A stretch of DNA of 22,216 bases from a virus, in the IMG/VR virus record IMGVR_UViG_3300003873_000089, positions 1 through 22,216 of that record; one strand, given 5' to 3'. Position 1 is the first letter of the stretch; the number at the start of each line of letters is the position of its first letter. The notes beneath the pieces were generated by a model. That model did no database searches and was not told where the DNA came from. It saw nothing but the letters and a program-made list of their open reading frames with translations. Position numbers and translations under genes: made by a program. Below, piece by piece: positions 6,074-14,301 of this stretch.

Positions 6074-6264
6074 TTCTTTCTCCTTTTAGCCATCTTTCTA
6101 AACGTTTGTGCCAAATTAGCTCGCCTTTTTATCGTAGCATTGTTAGACTGTTTACCTTTGTTAATACACGTTTGTGTTACTCCGCTATATCCTTGTTGTT
6201 TGCACCACGCTGTAAAAGCACCCGGCTTTTTTACTGCTCCTTGTATCCATTTCTTATCTGCCAT
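6070..6264 (-). CDS. Small basic phage protein, 64 aa
   Basis: The ATG at 6264 has AGGAGG upstream, located inside the last codons of the giant ejection protein gene. The product is strongly basic (many K/R, pI clearly above 10 by eye): KKWIQGAVKKPGAFTAWCK at the start, and RRANLAQTFRKMAKRRKK at the end. The WIQxAVKKPGAFTxW opening is a recurring pattern in small proteins of podoviruses, often beside tail or internal virion genes. It may bind nucleic acid or be a minor virion component. No function is established. It overlaps the tail fibre start by four bases. Confidence 0.7.
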   Translation of the reverse strand: MADKKWIQGAVKKPGAFTAWCKQQGYSGVTQTCINKGKQSNNATIKRRANLAQTFRKMAKRRKK

Positions 6265-6265
6265 T

Positions 6266-9200
6266 TTACTTACCTCCTAAATTGTTGTAAAGAAAATCTC
6301 TCATAGATTTATTACTGTAAACCGACCTCATATTGTGTATATTAACATACGATATTCCCATACCATAATCGCTGTTTACATTCTTTATTTGGTCATTTAA
6401 CGCTTTCATTTGTTTAAGCGTGTCTATCATTTTATCTTTATCACCATTATTCATAGCAACTTTATATTCACTTAACAACTGTTTTCTCTTCTGTGAATAA
6501 TACTGCGACAATGTTTTATAACTGTAATATAAGTTTTTAAACTCCGATATTCTCTCCGGAGTAAAACCAATTGACTGCAGTAATGCCTCTTGCTGTGTAG
6601 CTTTCATCGGTTTTCCTGTAATCGGGTCGTCTATAATTAAATCGCCGTTAGTCGTCAGTCCCCATTTGTATTCCTGCAACGCTTTAAATGGATATGTTAG
6701 TACTCTCGGCAACGGTGAATAATAAACCGCTTTGTTTAAATCACCGCTTGATAAATAATTAAGCGACTTGCCAAAATCTTTAGCTGTTGAATAACCTACA
6801 CCGAAAAACTGCGACATAAGAATATCACCAATACCTTTACCTGAAAATGATAATTCATCTGTCGGCAGTTGAAAACCTGCAGAGCTGGATACGTCAGTCG
6901 CTAATCCAAACGGCAAGTTGCCAAACAAACCGCCGTTAAGTAAGAAATTCATTACACCATTGTTGAGTCTTTTGTGTAAATCAACTTCTAAATCCCTGCC
7001 GGTTATTCTCGTATATTCTGACTTAACAGTATCATATAACGGTAGTAATCTCAAACCGCCCATAAACATTAAAGCACCTGCACCAAAAAGTATAGCACCA
7101 TATTGTTTTTCATTATACAGCTTTAGAAAACCTAACAATATTTGATGATTGTAAGACTGGAATGTTTGCCCTACCTTACCAAGTGATTTTAATGCACCTT
7201 TGCCTTGAAACATTATTGCTAATTCGCTGTCACCATATTTGCCGTTTGTTGTATAAACAAAGTCTCTTGTTTTGGCTACAGCTTCATCGCCGGTTAACTC
7301 CGGATGCACTCTCAAGTAAGCAAGTGCCGCACTCTTACGATTAGGTATTTCTGTGTATTTCATAAATAAACCGGCTTTCTCCATAATGCTGTTCCAAGTT
7401 TTTGCTATCAATGCTGACTGTCCAAGCATAAATTGATTACGCTGGTCAGTAGTTACACCCAGTTTATCAAGTGTATCTAACACTTGTTTTTCTCTGTCAG
7501 TTAATTTACCTGTTGCAAGGTCTTTTAAAGCTCCATTTAGAATAGTCGTTGCTTTTGCAGGGTCTAATACATTTTTACCGCCCAACTCGGCTATTAAATG
7601 CATTATAGTAATAGGTGGTTGAAATGTTATATTGACAAAAGCATTCTTAAAGTTTAATCCAAGATAACGCATAAATAGAAATGAGCGAGTATAACCAACT
7701 ACCTTATCAAGCACCGTTTTGTTAGACAACAGTTGTTCCTTATGCCATTTAAATGCTGTTTTAACATTATTTCCCCATTTATGCGACAACTCTTCTTCTA
7801 TTTTATTTAGTTCCCATTTCAAACTTTGTTTGTTTACAAATGACGTTGATTGTTTTAAATATAACTGCATAGCTCTCATTGGGTCTTCTATATAACCCTT
7901 AATATCTCTCTGACTTCTGTGAATGGTATGTGACATAAAGCCTTTAGCTTTTATTTCTTTTACAACATTATCTACAACTTGTTGTTTTTGTTCCGGAGTT
8001 ATATCCGTGTTATCCACAACGTTATTTATTATATTAAGTAAATTAAGTGCATCTAACTTTGTAACATCTAACGGCTCAGGTTCTTTAACTTCGTAAATAA
8101 TATTGTCGGCACCATATTTCTTTTTCATCTCATCAATTATTTTTTTGGCTTTATAACTCCTGCCGAGAAGTAATGCCGTAGGGTCAAACTCGTGATAACG
8201 CTCAATAACTTTGCCGTCTAAATCTCTAACAACAATATGAACATTGCCGACTTCTCTCTCTTGCGGCATAAAATACGGTCGCTTTTCTATTTCTGCATAC
8301 ATATATTTTCTTAATTCGCTAACCGTTTTTTCGCCTAATGTTGGCTCTAACTCACTAAGAGTTTTTTCCATAAACTCGTTTAACTTCTTACGAGCAACAT
8401 CGTAAAACTCTTTATGTTTTTTAAATATTTCTGACGCTAAATCTTTATATTCTAAATATTTACCGTTATCTAAAAATATATCGTTAGGGTTTTTTGACTG
8501 CCTATTGCCGTCCACAATAGCTTTGCCTACAGCTTCCACAAAACCTTTATAATCTTTTCCAACCTTTTTCTTAGCACTATCATATAAGCCTTTATAACCA
8601 TCTGCCACATCATACATAGGCTCTCTAAACTTCATTGTTTGCATTTCAACCTTAAATTTAGCTTCGTTAATTGCTTTACCCATTTCTCTTAATATAGGGT
8701 CTTTTAGATACTGCCAAGCAAAAGGATTGACTAAAAAAGTTTTTATAATATTTGTTTTAGGTTTATCAAATGGGACAGTCTTGCTTTTAATGTCAGCAAC
8801 GGTCTTATCCCAAGCATATTTAATGTTAGTACCACCTAAAAACCACAACTCATCAGTATTATTTACAGGTTCAACTTTCTCCGACTGTTTAAATTGCTGT
8901 AAATAATTATCAACACTTTCTACACCCTCATTATTAGCATCTAATAACCCAGTATTTTTGGTGCCATTTCCAGTGTTTTCTTCTTTATGTAGGTATGTAT
9001 CTCCTGAGCCCCTTCCCCCGTTTCGATAAACTTCTGAATTTTCTCTTTCGGATAATCCTTGAGTTCTTCTTCTCTCAGCTCCACTAACACTTCCCTCCAA
9101 TACCTGTCGTCGTCCACTAAATTCTCTGCCATTGCCCTCAACTCCTTTCTTAATTATTCCAATAAACTCAGGACTAAATGGTGATATATTGCCATATTCC

Positions 9201-11587
9201 GTATGTTTGCCCCATTGTGACCAATGCCCATAAGTATATAAATTAGGATTATATTTATCCAACCAATCCATATATTTAGGTGAAATCTGATTTTGTGTAA
9301 CAATAATACCATTATTGTTATATATTTTATCATATATATCTTTTTTTCTATCAACAAGTTTGTTAACATTTGTTGTATCTCCATAAACACTTTCAACATT
9401 CTCACCATCTAAATTAGCATAATCACTATCATCAAATAATACAACTTTTTTACCATCATTAATATGATTGCTCACAAATTTAAAAAAGTCAACATCTTCT
9501 TTATCTAAAATATATACATTCTTTTTTCTCAAAGTTTTTACAAAACTATCAAAACTTTTTTCCATATTTTTTATTCGTTCAGCAGGATAATTTTCACTAA
9601 TATACTCACTAAAAACTTCTTTAAATAAGGGATAATTACTTAACATTTCTCTTGTTTCTTTTTTAGCTTTAGTTTTATCCTTATATTTTTTTGCAATTTC
9701 TATCATTTTTTGTATTACTTTTTTAGTTTCTTTTACAAAATTATTATCTGATTGTAATTCTTTATAAAATTTATATTTATAAGGTTCAAATTTTTTAGAA
9801 ACATTGATATAAATAGGTTTATCAGTATTTTTTAAAATATCAAGATTATTCAAATAAATTAAAGAACCACCATAGGGGTCAAAATATGCATCAGCTTTTT
9901 TAAATACTTCTCTGTGTTTGTTTATAAGTTTATTAACCAAATTAACAGCATTATATTTATCACCGACAGTTTTTGTAATAGCAACTACATTTTCTTTCGA
10001 TGTTTTTTGAACTGATTTTTTAATAAATGGATAAAATTTATTATTTAATCCAAAAACATATTTTTTGCCATCAACATTTATAATTGGAACATTGCCTCTG
10101 ATTAAACCATCTATATCATTATTATTAAATTTGTATCCATAATTACCTAATATATTTAAAGCTATTTCTTTGTATTGTGGATGATTTTGTTTTTTTGAAT
10201 TATATCCTATTAAACTATTTTCTTTATTATAAAGCATTTTTTCATCTTTTATTGTTTCCGGCTTTTTCAATTCTTCTTGATATGTCTTATTATTATTCTT
10301 AGTTGTTACTATCACATTATCTTCGTTTATTTTACTTATGCTTACTGTTCGCTTTTGTGCATCAGAAATAGCTTGTTCAACTAATTTTACATCTTCAGGT
10401 TTAGTTGTGTCGGATAATTCATTCTTTAGTGTCTCTGTAAACTTAATATTGTTACCTAACTTTATAGATTCGTCATAAACTTTTGCTACTTCGCTTAAAT
10501 CATTTACAGCAGCTTTTAATTCGTTAATATCCTGCAGTTTAGGTTGTGGATTCTCATATTTATTCATTTCAGGATATTTACTGTAATCATAAGCACCTAA
10601 TCCTATAGCTGCAGAAAACATAACATTCATCAATGCACCTATAACTCGCATAGGTGATTTATCTTTTAAGCCATCATAAATCTGTGTAAGTGAGTTTGTG
10701 CCTTGAAATACCTGCGATGTTACGCCTTGCAATGCTACAGCACCAAGAGGTTTAGTTACATTTGCAGCATCTTTTAAACCCATAGACACAATAGCTTTTC
10801 CGAGTTTAGAATCCTGCACTAACTTTGAAAAAGCATTATAAGTTTCCGAGCCAAGTAAAGGAATACCAAGACCAAAGAAGAACCCTTGCAATGCATCGGG
10901 AGTCGCTTTATTTAATGCATCATAATAATCATTATATCTTGTGTTATTCTGCATAAACGAATCAACAGCATTATATAATCCGAATGTAGCACCTGTTTTT
11001 GCCATTCTGTAAAACAGATTTGCTTTCCAATCTATTTTTGCAAAATTACGCACCAAACTAATGTTCGATAACACTTTATCAAGTTTTGTGCCTGCTGATA
11101 TATATTTCATTGTTTTACCAAATATGTCAAAACTTTTGCCTGCAGCTCCAAAACTCGCAAGCATACCTAAACCGCCCGATAATGTTTGTGCTGACGCAAA
11201 GCCAATGTCTTCTAACGTATTACCTGTTGATTCAAACTCTGCCGGGTTGTTTAAAACACCAAAAGTTAGTTGATGAAAAAACTCGCCTACAGTTGCCTGA
11301 AAGTCATTCATTTGAGCAAGATTGAATTCCTTTAGTATGTCATCATAGCTCTTGCCTTCTTGAATAGCTATTAACTTCAAATAATCGTGGTCGTGCTGTA
11401 ACCCAAGAAATTTGTTTATACCTTCCTTTATTTTGTTTAATCTATTATCTTCCGAGCCTTGACTTAATATTTTCTCGTTAGGATTTGCTAAAGTAATATC
11501 ACCAAATATATCTCTGTTGTTAGTATTGTTGTCCGACTTATTGTCAACTAAAGTAATATCACCAGCAAAAACACTATCGTTTGCCAT
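6266..11587 (-). CDS. gp16-like giant internal virion / polyvalent ejection protein with PLxRFG-type end and an embedded Dam-like domain
   Basis: Numbered from the ATG at 11587, about 1773 residues. N-terminal residues 1-40 contain two F-x-GDITL-type motifs. Residues about 125-335 are helical with hydrophobic, Gly/Ala-rich segments (128-150, 232-247, 315-333), fitting membrane insertion. About 540-812 resembles a D12-class adenine methyltransferase (FDPYGGSL at 569-576, DDSDYAN at 719-725). About 815-890 is a Gly/Arg/Glu/Ser linker. About 1105-1120 (YFMPQEREVGNVHIVV) and 1416-1433 (PNRKSAALAYLRVHPELT) match the PLxRFG-type module of polyvalent phage proteins. By analogy with T7 gp16 it should be packed in the head and ejected to span the host envelope during DNA entry. 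I saw no lytic transglycosylase motif. An alternative start is ATG 11596. The methyltransferase-like part is visibly more AT-rich than its flanks. Confidence 0.8.
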   Translation of the reverse strand: MANDSVFAGDITLVDNKSDNNTNNRDIFGDITLANPNEKILSQGSEDNRLNKIKEGINKFLGLQHDHDYLKLIAIQEGKSYDDILKEFNLAQMNDFQATVGEFFHQLTFGVLNNPAEFESTGNTLEDIGFASAQTLSGGLGMLASFGAAGKSFDIFGKTMKYISAGTKLDKVLSNISLVRNFAKIDWKANLFYRMAKTGATFGLYNAVDSFMQNNTRYNDYYDALNKATPDALQGFFFGLGIPLLGSETYNAFSKLVQDSKLGKAIVSMGLKDAANVTKPLGAVALQGVTSQVFQGTNSLTQIYDGLKDKSPMRVIGALMNVMFSAAIGLGAYDYSKYPEMNKYENPQPKLQDINELKAAVNDLSEVAKVYDESIKLGNNIKFTETLKNELSDTTKPEDVKLVEQAISDAQKRTVSISKINEDNVIVTTKNNNKTYQEELKKPETIKDEKMLYNKENSLIGYNSKKQNHPQYKEIALNILGNYGYKFNNNDIDGLIRGNVPIINVDGKKYVFGLNNKFYPFIKKSVQKTSKENVVAITKTVGDKYNAVNLVNKLINKHREVFKKADAYFDPYGGSLIYLNNLDILKNTDKPIYINVSKKFEPYKYKFYKELQSDNNFVKETKKVIQKMIEIAKKYKDKTKAKKETREMLSNYPLFKEVFSEYISENYPAERIKNMEKSFDSFVKTLRKKNVYILDKEDVDFFKFVSNHINDGKKVVLFDDSDYANLDGENVESVYGDTTNVNKLVDRKKDIYDKIYNNNGIIVTQNQISPKYMDWLDKYNPNLYTYGHWSQWGKHTEYGNISPFSPEFIGIIKKGVEGNGREFSGRRQVLEGSVSGAERRRTQGLSERENSEVYRNGGRGSGDTYLHKEENTGNGTKNTGLLDANNEGVESVDNYLQQFKQSEKVEPVNNTDELWFLGGTNIKYAWDKTVADIKSKTVPFDKPKTNIIKTFLVNPFAWQYLKDPILREMGKAINEAKFKVEMQTMKFREPMYDVADGYKGLYDSAKKKVGKDYKGFVEAVGKAIVDGNRQSKNPNDIFLDNGKYLEYKDLASEIFKKHKEFYDVARKKLNEFMEKTLSELEPTLGEKTVSELRKYMYAEIEKRPYFMPQEREVGNVHIVVRDLDGKVIERYHEFDPTALLLGRSYKAKKIIDEMKKKYGADNIIYEVKEPEPLDVTKLDALNLLNIINNVVDNTDITPEQKQQVVDNVVKEIKAKGFMSHTIHRSQRDIKGYIEDPMRAMQLYLKQSTSFVNKQSLKWELNKIEEELSHKWGNNVKTAFKWHKEQLLSNKTVLDKVVGYTRSFLFMRYLGLNFKNAFVNITFQPPITIMHLIAELGGKNVLDPAKATTILNGALKDLATGKLTDREKQVLDTLDKLGVTTDQRNQFMLGQSALIAKTWNSIMEKAGLFMKYTEIPNRKSAALAYLRVHPELTGDEAVAKTRDFVYTTNGKYGDSELAIMFQGKGALKSLGKVGQTFQSYNHQILLGFLKLYNEKQYGAILFGAGALMFMGGLRLLPLYDTVKSEYTRITGRDLEVDLHKRLNNGVMNFLLNGGLFGNLPFGLATDVSSSAGFQLPTDELSFSGKGIGDILMSQFFGVGYSTAKDFGKSLNYLSSGDLNKAVYYSPLPRVLTYPFKALQEYKWGLTTNGDLIIDDPITGKPMKATQQEALLQSIGFTPERISEFKNLYYSYKTLSQYYSQKRKQLLSEYKVAMNNGDKDKMIDTLKQMKALNDQIKNVNSDYGMGISYVNIHNMRSVYSNKSMRDFLYNNLGGK
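11488..11564 (-). repeat. 17-base direct repeat encoding duplicated GDITL motifs
   Basis: CTAAAGTAATATCACCA occurs at 11488-11504 and again at 11548-11564, exactly 60 bases (20 codons) apart and in frame. On the minus strand it encodes the two GDITL motifs at residues about 9-13 and 29-33 of the giant ejection protein, separated by an Asn/Asp-rich stretch. The identity at the DNA level suggests a fairly recent in-frame duplication. Confidence 0.8.
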
Positions 11588-13286
11588 AAATCTCATCCCA
11601 ATACTTTTGATTTTCAGGTATAACTTGTAATGTTTTACCGTTTACTTTTATTCTAAACTTTAAAAAACCTATCTTATACTTGTCAACATATTCCTTCTTA
11701 ACGGGTATTTTGAACACAGGTGAAGCTGTTCCATTTAGCATTTTTGATAAATCATAATCGTGTGTAGGATTATATTTTTCTGACCTAAATAATTCAAAAA
11801 GCATTTTTTGTAACTTCTGCGAAAAATTAGTATCCGTAATTTGTTTATAACCTTTGCCAAATAAATCATATCCACTTTGAAAATAAATGTTATTAAAATA
11901 GTTACTATTAGTATTTAAAAAGTGGTCTTTATCATAAGGCAGTAGTGTTTCTGCTATAGCTTGATTTTTAAACGTATCCATTTGGTTTATACAATCTGCC
12001 TCACTATTTTTAGCTGTGCAATTTGCTAACATTATAAGCATTTTTGATTTTACTTGTTGTGCTGCATCTGTTGCTTTAAGAGTATCAACTTTAGAATTTC
12101 TTTTAGCGTCACTTGTATCTACAAAATTACTCATATAATTAACTTTAGTTGCAGCCATAGCTTCGTTTATTTTGCTATTTATTATTTTTTCAAATGTAGA
12201 ATTAGATTTTCCGTTAGCACTCTTTTCGTGTTCCTGCAGTATTAAAAACTTATTTTGTGCATCCAAAAAATAATTACGTGGCATACCTTTTTTAATCATA
12301 TCTTGCTGTAAATCATCTAAACTCTGATATTTGCCCTGATAAATATTTTGTTTAATTTGACCATATTCAGCTAAAACTCCTACATTATTAGCTTGTATAT
12401 TATTCCATATCTCAATCATCTTCTGTTTTTCATCAAGCGGAATATCTTTTGACCTCATTACATCCGATATTCCTATCTCACCTTTTCCTAATTTGTTCAT
12501 ATATGTGAACATTATATTTGCACGTTGGATTTTCATTTGTTGTAGTTTATACTCTTCTTGTTTGAGTTTATACTGCTTCGCTGACTTAATTATATTTAAC
12601 TTATCTGATTCACTTAATAACCCATTATAATCGCCTTTTTTAATTTCGTTTATAAGCTCTGTAGGATTTTCTTCTAACTTAGCTGCAATAATATTTCCTA
12701 CTGCCTTTTGTCTAAAATCATTTCTTATCTTTTCGGCAGCTGCCGGATTTATGGCTTTATTAGCAACAGCATCACTTAAAGCAGTATCAAAGTGTGCCAT
12801 AGCTGACATATATGTTGCCTTATCATTAACGCTTGTCAATACTGTTTGCTGTAGTTGGTCAAGTTTCACAAGTGTTTGTTGTGCTGCTAATTTAGCTTGT
12901 ATTGCCGTAAGTTTACTCATTGTGTCTATAGAAGTAACTTCAATTCTACGGTTTATCTCTGCTTGCAGTTGTGGTGAATCAAATTTCATTTTGGAAGTTA
13001 TAGCATTAAGCTGTTTCTGATATTCCTGCGGTGTCCATTGATTTTGTATGGCATCATTACTTAACTGCATTACTGTTGTCATAGCTTGTGTTGTGTCATT
13101 AAAATCGTTTAACTTTTTAGCAGTTTCAGCAATAGCATTCAAATGCTGTGCCATTGTATTTAAAGCACTAACCTGTGTCATATCAGGTGATATATTTACC
13201 GGTGTATGCGGTGTATTCATTGTAGGTCTTGTTATAGCTTGTTCGTTAGCCTGCGGTGCTTGCCCTACATAATAATTGTTTGCCAT
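11574..13286 (-). CDS. gp15-like internal virion protein, 570 aa
   Basis: Position between the gp14-like and gp16-like genes and an overwhelmingly helical, Gln/Asn/Lys-rich composition make this the equivalent of T7 gp15, a component of the ejected core that forms a tube across the periplasm with gp16. Residues 1-45 are a low-complexity, Pro/Thr-rich start (TRPTMNTPHTPVN). From about 45 the chain is long helices such as MAQHLNAIAETAKKLNDF and LAAQQTLVKLDQLQQTVL. No enzyme motif and no membrane helix are visible. Direct similarity to T7 gp15 is not obvious, as usual for this fast-evolving protein. It overlaps the next gene by 14 or 23 bases, depending on that start. Confidence 0.7.
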   Translation of the reverse strand: MANNYYVGQAPQANEQAITRPTMNTPHTPVNISPDMTQVSALNTMAQHLNAIAETAKKLNDFNDTTQAMTTVMQLSNDAIQNQWTPQEYQKQLNAITSKMKFDSPQLQAEINRRIEVTSIDTMSKLTAIQAKLAAQQTLVKLDQLQQTVLTSVNDKATYMSAMAHFDTALSDAVANKAINPAAAEKIRNDFRQKAVGNIIAAKLEENPTELINEIKKGDYNGLLSESDKLNIIKSAKQYKLKQEEYKLQQMKIQRANIMFTYMNKLGKGEIGISDVMRSKDIPLDEKQKMIEIWNNIQANNVGVLAEYGQIKQNIYQGKYQSLDDLQQDMIKKGMPRNYFLDAQNKFLILQEHEKSANGKSNSTFEKIINSKINEAMAATKVNYMSNFVDTSDAKRNSKVDTLKATDAAQQVKSKMLIMLANCTAKNSEADCINQMDTFKNQAIAETLLPYDKDHFLNTNSNYFNNIYFQSGYDLFGKGYKQITDTNFSQKLQKMLFELFRSEKYNPTHDYDLSKMLNGTASPVFKIPVKKEYVDKYKIGFLKFRIKVNGKTLQVIPENQKYWDEIYGKR

Positions 13287-13293
13287 TTTAACC

Positions 13294-13821
13294 TCACAAA
13301 TTGCTTATAGCTTGTAAACCTGTTATACCTGTATTTAACACACCAAACCATCTATTTTCATTAGCCTTTCTGTGTGATTGTGACTCTAACAAGCTATAAT
13401 TAGACATTTTATCAGCAATACCAGTTTTAACTCTGTATAAATCCCTAACATAATTTTCATATAAACCGGTTTTAGTGTTTTCCATAGCATTTATATTATG
13501 ATACAAATCTTGAACAGCAGAACCATATACTTCTACGCCTCGTGACGTGAAATAAGCTGATGTTTGTCCTGATACGCTGCGCTCTTTTGAGCCTACAGCA
13601 GCGTAGTTTTCAAGATAATTTAAATAAGCAGTTCCGCTATATTCCTGTGCAGAGTTTAATAAACTTTGTTTTGATAAATCATACTCTTCGGCATTTGTTA
13701 AGTTAGAACGCTGCATCTCGTTATAATATTTATATGTGCCGTAAGTTTGAGCTAATCCCGCCAAACCGCTAAATAAATGCTGGCTTGAACGGGATGTCAA
13801 CCACTTGCTAACAGAACTCAT
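13294..13821 (-). CDS. gp14-like internal virion protein B, 175 aa
   Basis: A Tyr/Ser/Ala-rich helical protein without charged clusters. It has a Gly/Ala-rich opening (HLFSGLAGLAQTYGTYKYY, about 15-33), repeated Y-x-x-Y spacing, and a second hydrophobic end (WFGVLNTGITGLQAISNL, 158-175). Size, composition and position directly before the gp15-like and gp16-like genes match T7 gp14, the first ejected protein, which forms a pore in the outer membrane. The call rests on gene order and character, not on a specific motif. It is three bases from the upstream gene and seven from the downstream one. Confidence 0.65.
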   Translation of the reverse strand: MSSVSKWLTSRSSQHLFSGLAGLAQTYGTYKYYNEMQRSNLTNAEEYDLSKQSLLNSAQEYSGTAYLNYLENYAAVGSKERSVSGQTSAYFTSRGVEVYGSAVQDLYHNINAMENTKTGLYENYVRDLYRVKTGIADKMSNYSLLESQSHRKANENRWFGVLNTGITGLQAISNL

Positions 13822-13824
13822 AAT

Positions 13825-14301
13825 TTAATCCTTTATATAAGCATAAAGCCAATAATCATTTTCACCGTCATATTTTTTCATAAGTCCCTCTTTATTAAAA
13901 CCAAGTTTTTTATACCAATTACAAGCCTTTAAATTGTTGTATAAGACTGTTACTTGAATACGTTTTACCGGGAGTTGTTTAACCATTTTTATATATTGCC
14001 TGCCGTTTTTACCGAAATCGTGTGATGTGACATTTTTATCATAAAAGCTATACAGCTCAACTACGTGTAAATTAACCGGGAATACATTTGCAATAACTTG
14101 TATTTTATCGTTATCATCTTTCATAGCCACAAGCAGTTTAAATCCATAAAGCTGGTATATTAAATCTTCTTCTTGCCTCATTGTCTCAATGATATTATAC
14201 ATTCCAACTTCATCAATCGTTCGTTTTACTACATCATCAAACTCTGCATTATTTAAAAAATTCAATATCTCATTATCGGTTGGAAATATTAAATAACTCA
14301 T
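13825..14301 (-). CDS. GNAT-fold N-acetyltransferase-like virion-operon protein, 158 aa
   Basis: The C-terminal third has the closing pattern of GNAT proteins: strand IQVTVLYNN (115-123), helix LKACNWYKKLGFNKEGLMKKY (124-144), then a final strand DYWLYAYIKD, matching A-x-x-W-Y-x-K-L-G-F of the family. Residues 43-70 give central strands. The acetyl-CoA-binding loop (usually Q/R-x-x-G-x-G/A) is not clearly present, so catalytic activity is doubtful. A GNAT-like protein at this slot, after the tail nozzle and before the internal virion proteins, is common in podoviruses and may be a minor virion or assembly protein. Start overlaps the upstream stop as ATGA. Confidence 0.72.
   Translation of the reverse strand: MSYLIFPTDNEILNFLNNAEFDDVVKRTIDEVGMYNIIETMRQEEDLIYQLYGFKLLVAMKDDNDKIQVIANVFPVNLHVVELYSFYDKNVTSHDFGKNGRQYIKMVKQLPVKRIQVTVLYNNLKACNWYKKLGFNKEGLMKKYDGENDYWLYAYIKD

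Noticed and set aside
9154-9408. 84-codon open frame on the minus strand in another frame
   Set aside because: It lies wholly inside the ejection protein gene and its Ile/Met-rich composition is what AT-rich DNA gives in a shifted frame.
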